64,000 nt of DNA from Agapanthus africanus (GCA_030015575.1 CM057339.1:778798809-778862808); one strand, 5' to 3'; shown: positions 9,372 to 22,002, numbered from the stretch's first letter. The notes: generated by a model not told the origin, from the letters alone. Numbers and translations are program-made.

Positions 9372-10526
9372 GTGTTTGCTCTGGATGCTTCACACGGGTT
9401 CACTGCCGTGCTTGGCGAGGACCAGGCTCCGCTCTGGGCGTTTTCCGTGGGGTCAAAGAGTGACGTTATCCACATTCCACGTAACCAGGAATTTTGCACT
9501 AGATGCTTCACACGGGTTCACTGCCGTGCTCGGCGAGGAATAGGCTCCGCTCTGGATGCTTCACACGGGTTCACTGCCGTGCTCTGCGAGGACCAGGATC
9601 CGCTCTGGACGTTTTCCACGGGGTCAAAGAGTGACATTATCCGCGTTCCATGTAACCAGGAAGTTTGCACTAGATGCTTCACACGGGTTCACTGCCGTGC
9701 TCTGCGAGGACTAGGCTCCGCTCTGGATGCTTCACACGGGTTCACTGCCGTGCTCTTCGAGGACCAGGATCCGCTCTGGACGTTTTCCACGGGGTCAAAG
9801 AGTGACATTATCCGCGTTCCACGTAACCAGGAATTTTGCACTAGATGCTTCACACGGGTTCACTGCCGTGCTCGACGAGGACTAGGCTCCGCTCTGGGTG
9901 CTTCACACGGGTTCACTGCCGTGCTCTGCGAGGACCAGGATCCGCTCTGGACGTTTTCCACGGGGTCAAAGAGTGACATTATCCGCGTTCCACGTAACCA
10001 GGAATTTTGCACTAGATGCTTCACACGGGTTCACTGCCGTGCTCGGCGAGGACTAGGCTCCGCTCTGGATGCTTCACACGGGTTCACTGCCGTGCTCTGC
10101 GAGGACCAGGATCCGCTCTGGACGTTTTCCACGGGGTCAAAGAGTGACATTATCCGCGTTCCACGTAACCAGGAATTTTGCACTAGATGCTTCACACGGG
10201 TTCACTGCCGTGCTCGGCGAGGACTAGGCTCCGCTCTGGATGCTTTACACGGGTTCACTGCCGTGCTCTGTGAGGACCAGGATCCGCTCTGGACGTTTTC
10301 CACGGGGTCAAAGAGTGACATTATCCGCGTTCCACGTAACCAGGAAGTTTGCACTAGATGCTTCACACGGGTTCACTACCATGCTCGGCGAGGACTAGGC
10401 TCCGCTCTGGATGCTTCACACGGGTTCACTGCCGTGCTCTGCGAGGACCAGGATCTGCTCTGGACGTTTTCTACGGGGTCAAAGAGTGACATTATCCGCT
10501 TTCCACGTAACCAGGAAGTTTTTTGA
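9372..10526. repeat. 171-bp tandem repeat array
   Basis: Regular period of 171 bp: AGATGCTTC recurs at 9501, 9672, 9843, 10014, 10185 and 10356. Each unit is a compound of a 53-bp piece and a 118-bp piece that both start GATGCTTCACACGGG. The plus frame is open for 384 codons only because 171 is divisible by three; the 118-bp units of copy 2 break the frame, so I call this a non-coding satellite-like array carried in the element. Confidence 0.9.
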
Positions 10527-11230
10527 TTGTATCCGCATTTCACGGGATGGAGGTTTGACTCTTGGTGATATGTATCGCCGAGCCATGGAACTTGGGGTTG
10601 CCGCTGTTCCGTTTCGCTTGATGTTGTGTCTGCTGTGTCGAGACGAACGTCGAGGTGGTGATCACTCCATGTTGGTATGAGACGATCTCTGAATGTCTTT
10701 CCGGTTTTATATGACTTACCGTCAAGACGTTGAAGCTAGGAATTTGGCCTTCGCTTCGTTTGCTTTGTCGCGTCCGAATCCTGCTGGGGGAAGAACGCTG
10801 GGGTGACATTTCATCTGCTGTATCGAAACGAATGTCAGGGTGGTGACCACTCCGTGCTGGTGTAGGATGATCTCCGATTGTCTTTCAGGCTTTATATGAC
10901 TTGCTGTCAAGACCCTGAAGCTAGGAATTTGGCCTTCGCTTCGTTTGCTGGCATTGCGTCCTCTGTATCGAGACGAATGTCGTGGTTGTCTCTAGGTTGC
11001 TGGTGAACCGTCGAGGTTTGGAACCAGGGATTTTGCCGTGACTCCTTTCGGTGATGTTGCGTCGTCAAGACGTTGAAGCTAGGAATTTGGCCTTCGCTTC
11101 GTTTGCTGGTATCGCGTCTGCTGTGTCGAGACGAATGCCGCGGTGGTGATCACTAGGCTATCTGTGAACCGCCGAGATTTGGCTTCTCCTTATGATGAAA
11201 CTCGGGGGAGGAGTATGATCCCTTCTTTGA
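10527..11230. repeat. dispersed repeats of the Tat-B UTR
   Basis: Three loosely spaced copies (about 10725, 10908, 11063) of a block containing GAAGCTAGGAATTTGGCCTT, each followed by a block with GTCGAGACGAATGTCG-like sequence. Copy 2 has the region in much shorter form (63250-63470). No gene seen. Confidence 0.6.
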
Positions 11231-11324
11231 TTGCGCCCCTGGATTGTATACAGGGTTAGATGTAACATCACCTGTAGGGCGAGGATTTCACTTTTATTTT
11301 ATTTCTTTTTCCGCGATGCTCTAT

Positions 11325-11560
11325 CATTTCAGCTTTTATATCGCGAAGGTCGCGATTGCCCCATCATTTCGGCTATTTTTTTCGCGGTGCCCAATCATTT
11401 CGGCTATTTATTTATTTTCACTCGCTGTTTTTTATTGCGAGTTGCCCCATCATTTCGGCTATTTTGTCATGCATACATTTTTACTTGCTGCTTTTTTATT
11501 GCAAGTCGCCCCATCATTTCGGCTATTTCGTATGCATGTGTGGCTCGCTAGCTTTTTCGC
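11325..11560. repeat. CATTTCGGCTATTT repeats with alternating hairpins
   Basis: Five units containing CCCCATCATTTCGGCTATTT or a variant, separated by small inverted repeats: ATCGCG/CGCGAT, ACTCGC/GCGAGT (11420-11442) and ACTTGC/GCAAGT (11483-11506). The arms differ between units yet still pair. Copy 2 has the array at 63560-63780. Confidence 0.75.
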
Positions 11561-12430
11561 TGCAAGCTTGGATTTTAGATACCGATTTCAGCATCAGCAT
11601 CGCTACAACTGGAATGTTGCCAGGAGCGAATCATCATCTGCCTCTGTCGATGTTTGAACAAAGGTGGCTTAGTAAACAGGGTTAAGGGTCTTGCCGACCA
11701 AGGCTTCTGACTTTATGAGCCGTAAGGGTCTCACAAAGATATTTCTCCCTACAAGTCGTGAGGATCTTGCAGATGTATTTTCTCCTTAGGGATCGTGAGG
11801 ATTCCTAAGTGTGTGTCCCTCTGTAAGTCGTAAGGATCCTACAAGAGGGCTTTCTCCTTATGGGTCGAGAGGACCTACAAGGGTTGCTCATCATATGGAC
11901 ATATCCCTAGTCACGGGTGGGACTTTGCTGGGGAAATGTTTATTCGCGCCCGTGGATTGTATACAAGGGTCAGTATTGAGCCTCTTGTAGGGCAATATCG
12001 AAGGTTGTGGAGGATTTGCTTAAGAACAGGTTTAGGTTTCTGTAACTTAAGACTTTCAAGTCTCATGAGCCGTGAGGGTCCCATAAGAGAGTTCTCCTTA
12101 TGAGTCGTGAGGATCTCGTAAGTGCATTTTCTCCTTAGGAATCGTGAGGGTCCCTAAGTGTGTTGCTCCTTTATGAGTCGTAAGGATCTCACGCGGGTGG
12201 TTTCTCCTTACAAGGTCGAGAGGACCCTATAAGTGTCTTTTAACGAGGTTGCGCCCTTTCGGGTTTTCACAAACACTCGCCGGTAGTCCTGCTGTTTTTA
12301 CTCACGGAGTCCTGTCGGGTTTTCATCCGTGCCCATTTTGCTTATGGACATACCGTTTTTCTTTTATTCTTTTTCATATATATATTTTTTATTTTTTCTT
12401 TCTTATCTCGTCAGCCTGACGATGCTGCGG
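11561..12430. repeat. GAGTCGTGAGGATC modules
   Basis: Series of related blocks such as TATGAGCCGTGAGGGTCCC and GAGTCGTGAGGATCTCGTAAG, each followed by TTCTCCTTA-like sequence. Related blocks occur in Tat-A (50820-51010) and Tat-B copy 2 (54395-54520, 63950-64000), so this module is shared by two Tat families. No gene seen. Confidence 0.6.
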
Positions 12431-12440
12431 TAGTAGTTTT

Positions 12441-12600
12441 AGGGACGTTTCAGTCCGTCGTTAGTTTAAGGACGTTTCGGTCCGTCTTTAGTTTAAGGAC
12501 GTTTCGGTCCGTCTTTAGTTTAAGGACGTTTCGGTCCGTCTTTAGTTTAAGGACGTTTCGGTCCGTCTTTAGTTTAAGGACGTTTCGGTCCGTCGTTACG
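12441..12600. repeat. 27-bp tandem repeats
   Basis: Six units with core AGGACGTTTCGGTCC, period 27 bp, between the UTR modules and the end of pol. Same monomer family as in the LTR at 860-1050. Confidence 0.85.
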
Positions 12601-12693
12601 GGAAGGCCGGCTGCTGCTTGTAAGGTCTGAGCCTGGGAAGATAGCGAGCGGACATAGTCGTCGTCATCCATCATTGACCTAGGCTATGGCTTA

Positions 12694-15600
12694 TTAAGCG
12701 TAGTATTTCTTTAAGAAACGGCCGTTTATTGGCCTGAAAGGCCTTTCACCGTGCATGTCTATGAGTAGATAGGCTCCACCCTGGTAGACCTTGTCTATGA
12801 TGTAAGGGCCTTCGTAGTTTGGCTCAAATTTTCCCCATTTGGCACGATTGGGGATCATAGGTCTCTTGACCACTAGCACGAGTTTGCCTTGGCGGAATGT
12901 CCTGGGCCTGGTCAATCTTTCGTACGAGCGCTTCATCTTTGCTTTGTAGGCTTCCAGATGTTGTTGCGCTATGAGTCAGGTTTCGTCGAGGGCATCAAGC
13001 TCCTCAAGCCGAAGGTAAGCATTTTCTTCGTCCGTCAGCTCGTGGTGGACTGCTACTCGTAGAGAGGGTAACTCTATCTCGAGGGGGAGTACTGCTTCCA
13101 TCCCAAATACCAATGCGTACGGCGTTGTGTTCGTGGCTGTCTTGAACGTAGTTCGATAAGCCCAAAGGGCCTCTTGCAGCCTCTCGTGCCAGTCTCTCTT
13201 ATTCCGGGAAACGGTCTTTTTTATGATCTTCGTCAAGGTCTTATTGAAGGCCTCGGCCAGACCGTTAGCTCGTGGGTTGTAAACTGAAGAATATCTCCAG
13301 TCTATATTGTGCTGCTGCGTGAAGCGGCTAATCTTATGGCTTCTGTAGGCTGGCCCGTTATCGGAGATAATCCGCCGTGGGGTTCCGAACCGATAGATGA
13401 CGTGCGTCTTGAAGAAATGGAGGATATTCTCCGTCTTCACTTCCCTCAATGGTATTGCTTCTGCCCATTTGGATAAGTAATCAGTTGTCGCTAGGATAAA
13501 ACGATGTCCCCGGGATGATGCTGGCTCGATGGGGCCGACTATGTCAGTCCCCCACATTTCGAATGGCCAACTAGCCACCGTTGGATGTAGTGGATTCGGA
13601 TGTTGGTGGATAAAGTCTCCATGAATCTGGCACGAGTGGCATTGCTTCGCATACTCGAGGCAGTCCTGGATCATCGTGGGCAAGTAGTAACCCATCCGTT
13701 TAATTTTTAACTTCATCTTTGGGCCTGCTTGGTGAGAACCGCAAAGTCCGTCATGAACTTCCTGAATGACTCTTTCCGCTTCGTTAGGTCCTAGGCATCT
13801 CAGCCATAGAGAATCAAACGATCTCTTGTATAGAGTATCGTTGACGTAGGAGAAAGATAGAGCTCGTTTCATGAGCTGATGCCTGGAGGATGTATCTTTG
13901 GGCATTCGGTGGGACTTAAAGTAGTCTATGAAGACTTCCCTCCAGTCCTCGGCCTTCTCATGGTCTTTTATTTGTAGGGTCGTCTGCTCAGTCGCTCCCT
14001 TTTCTTTATATAATTCCGGAGGTATTTCTGCCAGGGCAAGCACTCGACGGCTTTGTACCACGATTCTTACATCATCGAGGTTTTCGTCCGCCAGTTCTTT
14101 AGCAAGTTTGGCTAACGCATCTGCTTTGCTGTTTTCCGCACGTGGTATATTCTCTAAAGTGTAGGAGGGAATTTGGATCAATAGTTGTTGCACCTTTTCG
14201 CCGTACCTTACCAACTCCGATTTGCACGTTTGGTAATCACCATTTACTTGACTAACAACCAGTTGAGAATCCCCGTATATAAGGAGGTCTTCAATTCCCA
14301 AGTCGATGGCGATTTCGAGGCCCGCTATCAGAGCTTCGTATTCAGCTTCATTGTTTGTCCTCGGCTCTGTTAAGGAGAAGGCGAAGCGCATTATCCCTCC
14401 TTATGGAGTTGCAAAGATGAGGCCTATCCCCGATTTGATCATTGGGATACCCTGTTTCTGTTTCTTTACGGAGGACGCTCCATCGAAATAGAGTTCCCAT
14501 CGGGTGCTACCGCCGCCAATCGCATCAAATGCATGCTCGTCCGGCAAATCACAGTTCAGAGGAGAATCGGCCGGTATCGGGTGCTCAGCAAGGAAATCGG
14601 CAATGGCTTGGCCTTTTACTGCCTTGATAGGTTGATACGTTATCGAGAACTCCATCAAGAGCAGGGCCCATTTAGCGAGTCGTCCCGTCAATATGGCTTT
14701 TGACATCAAGTATTTAAGGGGATCCACCTTTGAAATGAGACGGACTTCATGCGCCAACGCATAGTGCCTGAGCTTTGTTACCGCGAAGATTAAGGCCAAG
14801 CAATGTTTTTCAATGGGGGAGTAGTTGCTTTCTGCCCCCAGTAGAACTCGACTTAAGTAGTAGAGTGCTCTCTCTTTTCCCTGGTCGTTCTCTTGCGCCC
14901 ATAATGCGCCCAAGGAACCTTCGAGGGCGGTTGTATAAAGAATGAGGGGTTTTCCCTTGACCGGCGCGGTCAACACCGAAGGGTTCTGTAGGTATTGCTT
15001 GATCTCATCTAGTGCACCTTGGCATTTGTGATCCGAAATGAACGGAGTTCCCTTCTTCATCAGGTGGCTGTAAGGACGGCATTTGCCTGAAAGATTTGCG
15101 ATAAATCGCCGGATGTATGCGAGCTTCCCTTGGAGAGACCGCAACTGTTTGAGGGTTCTTGGCGGAGGCATTTCCATGATCGCTTTAATCTTTGACGGAT
15201 CTATTTCAATACCTCGGTGTCGAACGATGAATCCCAGGAATTTGCCCGAGGAGACTCCAAACGCGCATTTGAGGGGATTCATTTTCAAATTACATTGCCG
15301 AAGGCGTTGAAATACAGTCTCCAGATGCTTTAAATGATCTTCGTATGACATGCTCTTTACTACGAGGTCATCGATATAGCACTCGACGATGTCATGTATG
15401 AGGTCGTCGAAGATTTTTGTCATGGCCCTTTGATAGGTAGCGCCAGCGTTCTTTAGACCAAAGGGCATAACCCTGTAGCAGAATATACCCAAAGGGGTCC
15501 GGAAAGCGGTGTGCTTCTGGTCTTCGGGATGCATCTTTATCTGATTGTATCCTGACGAACCGTCCATAAAGGAGAAAACCTCGTGAGTGGACGTGTTATC

Positions 15601-15820
15601 TATCATTAGCTCGGTTACCGGTACTGGGAAATCATCCTTTGGACAGGCTTTATTGAGATCCCTGAAATCCACGCATATGCGTACTGTCCCATTCTTTTTC
15701 ATTACCGGGACGATATTGGCGATCCAATCGGGATATTGGACTTCTTGAATAAATCCAGAATCGATCAGCTTCTTGACTTCGGCGTTGATGCTCATCTCAA
15801 GCTCGAGTCGCATCCTTCTT
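12694..15820 (-). pseudogene. pol: Tat-B pol: RT, RNase H, second RNase H, integrase; two in-frame stops
   Basis: One reading frame of about 1,040 codons broken by TAA at 14401-14403 and TGA at 12976-12978. Order on the minus strand: reverse transcriptase (FRDLNKA, catalytic YIDD), RNase H with LSRVLLGAE and SPIEKHCLA, a second archaeal-type RNase H (ELYFDGAS, NEAEYEAL, YGDSQLV, KADALA), then integrase (CHSC of the zinc finger, TDIVGP, SDNGPAY, NGLAEAFNKTL) and a short basic tail ending at 12694. The second RNase H is diagnostic of the Tat group. Gag, protease and the first part of RT are missing because sequence changes to Tekay at about 15821. Both stops are single-codon lesions, so decay is light. 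Confidence 0.93.
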
Positions 15821-15832
15821 GGCTTATTCGAC
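15811..15832. other. inverted junction Tat RT / Tekay RT
   Basis: To about 15820 the minus strand reads Tat RT; from about 15821 the plus strand matches Tekay RT at about 23598. A short stretch, GGCTTATTCG, fits Tekay and the first bases may fit both, so microhomology is possible. Both elements are cut near the start of their RT domain and face opposite ways. Confidence 0.75.
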
Positions 15833-18593
15833 CTAGTGTTTCTCCGTGGGGTGCTCCAGTCCTGTTTGTCAAGAAGAAGGACGGAAGTTTGCGCTTATGT
15901 ATCGACTACCGCCAGCTGAACAAGATTACCGTGCGGAATAGTTATCCGTTGCCACGCATTGATGATTTGTTCGACCAGCTTCACGGTGCGGGGTATTTTT
16001 TCGAGGATCGACTTGCGATCAGGGTACCATCAGCTGCGAGTTCGACATGAGGATATACCGAGGACAGCTTTCCGCACGCGCTATGGCCACTATGAGTTTC
16101 TGGTGATGTCGTTCGGACTCACCAACACCCCAGCTGCATTCATGGATTTGATGAACCGTACATTCAGGCCGTATCTTGACTTGTTCATCATCATGTTTAT
16201 CGACGATATTTTGGGTATTGCCGGAGCAGAGAGGAACATGAGCAGCACTTGCGGATTACGTTGCAGACTTTGAGGGAGCACCAGCTTTTCGCAAAATTTT
16301 CCAAGTGTGCATTCTGGTTGGATAGCGTCGGATTCTTGGGTCATGTGATTACGAGAGATGGCATATGTGTGGACCCGAAAAAGATTGAGGCTGTTCAGCA
16401 GTAGCCCAGACCGACATCAGTTACGAAGATCCGCAGTTTCTTAGGCCTGGCTGGCTACTACAGGCGATTCGTTCAGGATTTCTCCCGTATTGCTGCACCT
16501 ATGACCGGATTGACCCGGAAGGGAGTTCCTTTCGTTTGGACGGAGGAGTGCAGCACAGTTTTCAGCAGCTACGGACTTGTTTGACTACGGCGCTGGTATT
16601 ATCTTTGCCTTCAGGATCAGGCGGATTCGTGGTTTACTGTGACGCTTCACGAGTGGGGCTAGGGTGCGTATTGATGCAGTATGACAGAGTGATCACGTAT
16701 GCTTCACGGCAGTTGAAGAAACATGAATAGAACTACCCCACTCACGATTTGGAGATGGCTGCAGTGGTCTTTGCACTTAAGATCTGGCGACATTACCTAT
16801 ACGGCGAGTCGTGGCAGATATTCACTGATCACAAGATCTTAAAGTATATATTTTAGGAGCGAGACCTGAATCTGAGACAGCGCCGTTGGATGAAACTAGT
16901 AAAGGACTATGATTACGAGATTTTGTATCACCCGGGCAAGACTAATGTAGTGGCGGATGCTTTGAGCGGGAGGCCCAGGGGTAGTCTATCCTATTTGCGC
17001 GCAGTGCAGAGGCAGTCGTCAGCAGATTAGCAGATTTTATGCGACAGTCGAGTTAAGTTCGAGTTCACTCAGACAGGAGGACAGCTCGCGCATGTTCGTG
17101 CACGCCTACAGTTGCTTGACCGTATATATGAGGCACAGCGCAGCGATGACCGTTGTTCAGAGATCATGGCACAGATGGGACATGGCAGATTTTCCGAGTT
17201 CATGATTGATGATCAGGGGACATTAAGTTTTGGATCTAGACTGTGCGTACCAGATGCTGATGGATTGCGGCGCGATATTCTTGAGGAGGCACACCGATCG
17301 GTGTATAGTGTCCACCCCGGTTCCACCAAGGTGTACCATGATATGAGAGAGACCTATTGGTGGGACGGAATGAAGAGGGACATCGCGGTGTTCGTATCGA
17401 GATGCCTGACTTGTCAGCAAGTCAAGGCCGAGCACCAGAGGCCCGCGGGAGAGTTGCAGCCTTTGCCCATTCCGGAGTGGAAATGGGAGAAGATTTCTAT
17501 GGACTTCATTGTGGGTTTACCCAGGACCAGTCGAGGGTACGACTCCATTTGGGTGATCGTGGATCGATTGACGAAAGCGGCTCACTTACTGCCAGTGAAG
17601 ACGACTTTCGGTTTTGCTCAGTATGCCCAGGTATACATCGACGAGATCGTACGACTGCATGGAGTCCCGACGTGTATCTTGTCCGACAGAGGCACCCAGT
17701 TTACCATCCGACTATGGCAGCGACTTCAGGAGGCATTGGGCACCCGTTTGAGTTTCAGCACAGCATTTCATCCGCAGACCGACGGCCAGTCAGAGCGGAC
17801 TATTCAGAATCTCGAGGACATGCTCCGAGCGTGCGTTTTGGACTTTGGTGGTAGCTGGGATCGTCATTTACCGTTAGTGGAGTTCTCCTACAACAACAGC
17901 TTCCAGGACACTATTCAGATGGCACATTTCGAGGCATTGTATGGGAGGAGATGCAGATCGCCCGTCTGTTGGACAGAGCTCAGCGAGAGCAGTATATTGG
18001 GGCCGCAGCTTGTTGAGGAGACGACAGCGAAGATACAGTTGATTCATGACCGGATGAGAGCAGCTCAGAGCAGGCAGAAATCATATGCGGACAGGCGCCG
18101 TCGCAGATTAGAGTTCGCAGTTGGCGACCATGTTTTTCTGAGAGTCTCTCCGATGAAGGGTGTGATGCGTTTTGGGCGAAAGGGGAAGCATAGCCCTAGA
18201 TTCGTAGGTCCCTTCGAGATCCTCGAGCGTGTCGGCGCTGTTGCATATCGTTTGGCTCTTCCACCCAGCTTTCCCGATGTTCACCCCATTTTCCATGCTT
18301 CGATGCTCCGCAAGTACCTTCACGACCCTTCACATGCGATTCAGCACCCGACAGTCCAGCTAGAGCGCGACCTTTCTTTTGCAGAGCAGCCGGTGGCCAT
18401 CCTGGATCGGCAGGTGAAGAAGTTGAGATCGAAAGTTATACCCACCGTCAAGGTCCTTTGGCGTGGCCCGAGCAGCGAGGAGGTCACCTGGGAGACCGGG
18501 GGCGAGATGAGGAAGAAATATCCCCATCTCTTTGAAGGTACGTGTAGCTATATTTTTAAATTCGGGGACCGAATTTCGTTAAGGGGGGAAGAT
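15821..18593 (+). pseudogene. pol: Tekay chromovirus pol fragment (copy 1): RT, RNase H, integrase
   Basis: Starts inside RT ([13 protein letters not shown]) and runs through RNase H and integrase to the polypurine tract. Lesions shared with copy 2: an extra T in the run at 15996-16001, a frame change after FIDDIL near 16215, and TAG at 16402, 16728 and 17028. Copy 1 alone has a 2-bp loss near 16548 and TAG at 16854. The integrase part is open (17112-18761) with HPGSTKVYH, CLTCQQ, MDFIVGLP, LSDRGTQF and the chromodomain-like VKVLWRG/VTWET tail. That ORF has no stop before the LTR and continues across the PPT into it. Confidence 0.9.
18581..18593 (+). other. Tekay polypurine tract, copy 1
   Basis: AAGGGGGGAAGAT immediately before the LTR start TGTAGCG. 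Identical at 26357-26369. Confidence 0.85.
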
Positions 18594-21500
18594 TGTAGCG
18601 CCTTGAAAAGTCGTTTTGGAGTTTTCCCAAAAAACGGTGAAAATTTGGTATTTTTCCGTAAATCGTCTTTTTTGCTATTTTGCAGTTTAGGCCTAATTAT
18701 AACTAATTTGATAGGTAATTGCTTGTTTTTAGTATCTAATGAGTTACATATGAAATTCTGATCGTTTAAAATTTTTTCCTAATTTTTCAATTTTTTTATA
18801 TTATTTTAAGCCGGTAAAAAAAATACATTAAATTAGCGATAAATACAAATTTAAATGGGCTAATTTTAATCTTTAAAATCATTTTAATTAAAATCTAATT
18901 GTAATATAAATTTTTAGTATTTTATTTCAAGTTTTAATGGGTTTTTATGATGGAAAACAAAAATATAATTTTTTTGAACTAAAACTTGCAAATATGAACT
19001 TGTGGGGGGTCTTATGCATAGAACCTTTTTGTATTCACTCCCACTCACCCCCACTCCCCAAGGCCGGCCCCACCACTGCTGAAGCAGCCCCCATCCCTCT
19101 CTTTTTTGACCTTAAGTCTTGTGAATGAATGGTTTTGAATAGGATTTAAATATAGTATTTAGGTGGGGGTATTATGGTATTTTTGGGGGGGTTTTGACTA
19201 AGACTTTTTGCACCATCCCCTCAGATCCCCCATCCCCCTCTCTCTCCACCGAATTCCTGCAGTTTGCAGCAGCCCCTCCCCCATTTTTTGCCTCATCTCT
19301 TTTCTTCATCAAAGTTAATCCAAAAATTGCTCCAAAAATCAACAATTTCCTTCACCATTTCAACACAAAACCTTGTTCTATCTCTTCTCAAGCCAAATTG
19401 GTTTAAATTTTGGAGAAAAGTGGCAACTTTGGAGGCTAATTGCAAGAGGTTCAAAACATGTGAGGTGAGAATTCTAATCTAATTGTTAAATTGTAGCTAA
19501 ACTTGCTAAATTAGAACTTGAAAGTGTTAATTTTAGTGCTAATTTCTAATCTAGTTTTTTTCGTTCATGGTTTGAATTTAAACTAGGGTTTTAGAAAACA
19601 TTAGTAGGTTAATTAAATCTATTTTGTTATCTAGTTATTTTGTTAGCCTAATCTAAGTGGTTAACTTGCCTTTTGGACTTTAAATTAGAGTTAAATTAGT
19701 GTATCATGTATGATTTGGGTTGGATTTTGCTAAGTTTGAAAAATCAAGAAAGGGTTGTTTATGGAAACATAGGATTTGAAGCTTTGTAATGTGTTTTAAT
19801 CAATGTGATTGTGGTTAACTAGTTATGCGGTTGGATGTTATGCTAGGCTGTAGTCCCTTTTGTCGCAAATTGGCGATATTTGCACCGATTTTGGAATGCA
19901 AATGCTTACTAGTTTTGTTATAAAATTATGTGGTGAATTATTTTTGATATCTTGATGATTGTAATGGCTTCTCCTACAACTTTTAGGATGTGTGAGTGCG
20001 GATTTTTGAGTGATCGGGTTTTAGCTTTCCCGGGCGACCAAATCGACGATTCTAGTTAGTTTTTGCGGTTTTCGTGTGTGTTCCGCGCACCTTGTGCACG
20101 TTGTGCCTAACTCGTGAGCATTGATATTTTCATTTGGGATTTGAGTCATTTCATGATATGTAACCTTATATTTTGTATTGGTGCAAATTCCAGGTTCGGT
20201 CGCGGAGACTTCGGACGCGGCACGAAAAGGGAAAGCGGCGATTGGACGTAGCTAGCTAGGGATTTCTGTGAGTAGATGTAACATCTACGGGGGACTATCG
20301 TTTGGATGGCGCAAGTCGCCCGATAGTTTAAGTAGTTAAAGATTTCTAGTAATATTAGTAACTACATCCATGCTTTATTTGACATACATATGCGAACCCA
20401 TTCTATAGGACACCTGCACCATTGCCAGGGTTTCTATATGCAGCACGAGCACTATTCATGCGTACACACACGCCCTAGCAATTGCCATGCCACGACACTA
20501 GATAACTTATAATCTAGAATATTGTCACCCTATTTGATATCTAAACCTGTACTATTGCAATAAATCCTTAAAATAACATCGTAGAATTGCTATTCATGTG
20601 CATGTATATCATTATATCATTTGCTCATGCCTAGTCTATTAATCATACATTGTAACTTGAACATTAATACCATATGCATTCATTATCATTGACGTATGCA
20701 TTCATGATGATTTCTTGAGATTTATGATATTTCTGTATTTCGGGGGAAAGCCGCAAAATTTCTAAAACTTATTACCCTTTTTAAAATATGCAAAATTGCG
20801 GTTTTCTAGTGATGTAAAGTGTCGTCCACCATGAGTTTGTTGTGGTTTTCAAGATCCGTGTCGAGGAGTGGAGGAACCGTCACGGGTATATGGTGGGCCC
20901 GGTAAGATACCCCGGGGCAAGAGGAATGTGTTGTTGACGTTGAGCCTGGCAGGGGATGGACTACCTACCGGTGACTGTTTTGGCACGGCGGATATCCAGA
21001 GGATACCGACCGTGGCCGCGAGATGATGAGATATTGATATTTGAGATGGGTCAGCCGGACGGCTGAGGCCAGAGATACTTTGATATGAGATTTGAGACAG
21101 TTTTGAGGTGTCGTTGCTGGACACGGATTCTGGTTGATTCTATTGGTATTGTGCTGATATTTCAAAAGAGATGCCTAAAGGAAAAAGATGATTTCTTATA
21201 TTTACACATGCAGATCACGAGTATATTCATATTGCATACATACCTGCTATTATATCCTGCCATACCTGTATTATAGATGCTAGGATGCTTGTGTGCATAC
21301 TTGCGATAGCCTCTATAGATGTTATTTATGACTCACGAGCTGGCAACTCACTCCCGTTGTGCCACAATCTTTTGCAGGTCCGCCCCGTTAGCACAGTAGC
21401 GGCGGGCTCACCGCTCATTTTACCTCTTTTGCCAGGACTCGAGGCTTTTGCTCGTAGGTGGGTTGTATTATTATTTTTGTACCACTTTGTATATTCTTTG

Positions 21501-21998
21501 TATCTAGAGTACTCCATCTACTGTATTTACCAGTATTGTTGTATATTGACCTAGAGACGAGACTGTGAGATTTGTGGACTTTTCATGCTGTATTTTGGGG
21601 TCGAGCTCACTTGAGCCGACATGTTGCTTTTTACTTATGCTTATTTTGCACATTGCTGATTTACATTGCGTGGGATTTGTGACCGCCTTGTGGCAAAGAG
21701 CTAGCTCCCGCTTGGGGATGCCTTATTTGTTGTATTCATATTTATTCTTGTTGTACCCATTTTGGGGGCCAGTATTTACAAAGGAGACTCTGGCGAAATT
21801 TTCGGAAAAATTGATATTGTTTTTAAAAAGGCTTGATATGACTCATTTGATAAACCCGCTTTCAATTGATTGGTTTTCCTTCATTCTTCTGCTTAATTGG
21901 TTTTGATTTCTGGGCTTTGGCTTACTTATTTTACGGACGCCTTGAGACGTTTCGTAATTTAAGTGCCAGTCACGTTCCGTACCTTTCGGGTCGTGACA
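18594..21998 (+). mobile_element. Tekay LTR, shared middle copy
   Basis: LTR of 3,405 bp, TGTAGCG to GTGACA, preceded by a polypurine tract and followed after four bases by a Met primer site. It serves as 3' LTR for the partial interior to its left and 5' LTR for the interior to its right. Nearly identical over its length to 26370-29773. Short ORFs of 60-113 codons inside it repeat in both LTRs and show no protein-like features. Confidence 0.92.
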
Positions 21999-22002
21999 AA
22001 GT

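Noticed and set aside
9372-10526. 384-codon open frame as a repetitive protein gene
   Set aside because: The frame is open only because the 171-bp period is divisible by three; the related array at 61926-63250 uses 118-bp units that destroy the frame, and no domain is recognisable.
9372-10526. 171-bp period as an alphoid-like centromere satellite
   Set aside because: Length coincidence only. The unit is a 53 + 118 bp compound lying inside a retrotransposon.
11231-11685. Overlapping plus ORFs of 106-137 codons
   Set aside because: All three frames are open across the CATTTCGGCTATTT repeats; the peptides are repeats of ISAI, HFGYF and SFRLF in the three frames of one DNA word.
18937-21906. 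Small ORFs (63-113 codons) inside the Tekay LTRs, repeated at 26713-29681
   Set aside because: They recur only because the LTR is duplicated; composition is not protein-like and no domain is seen.
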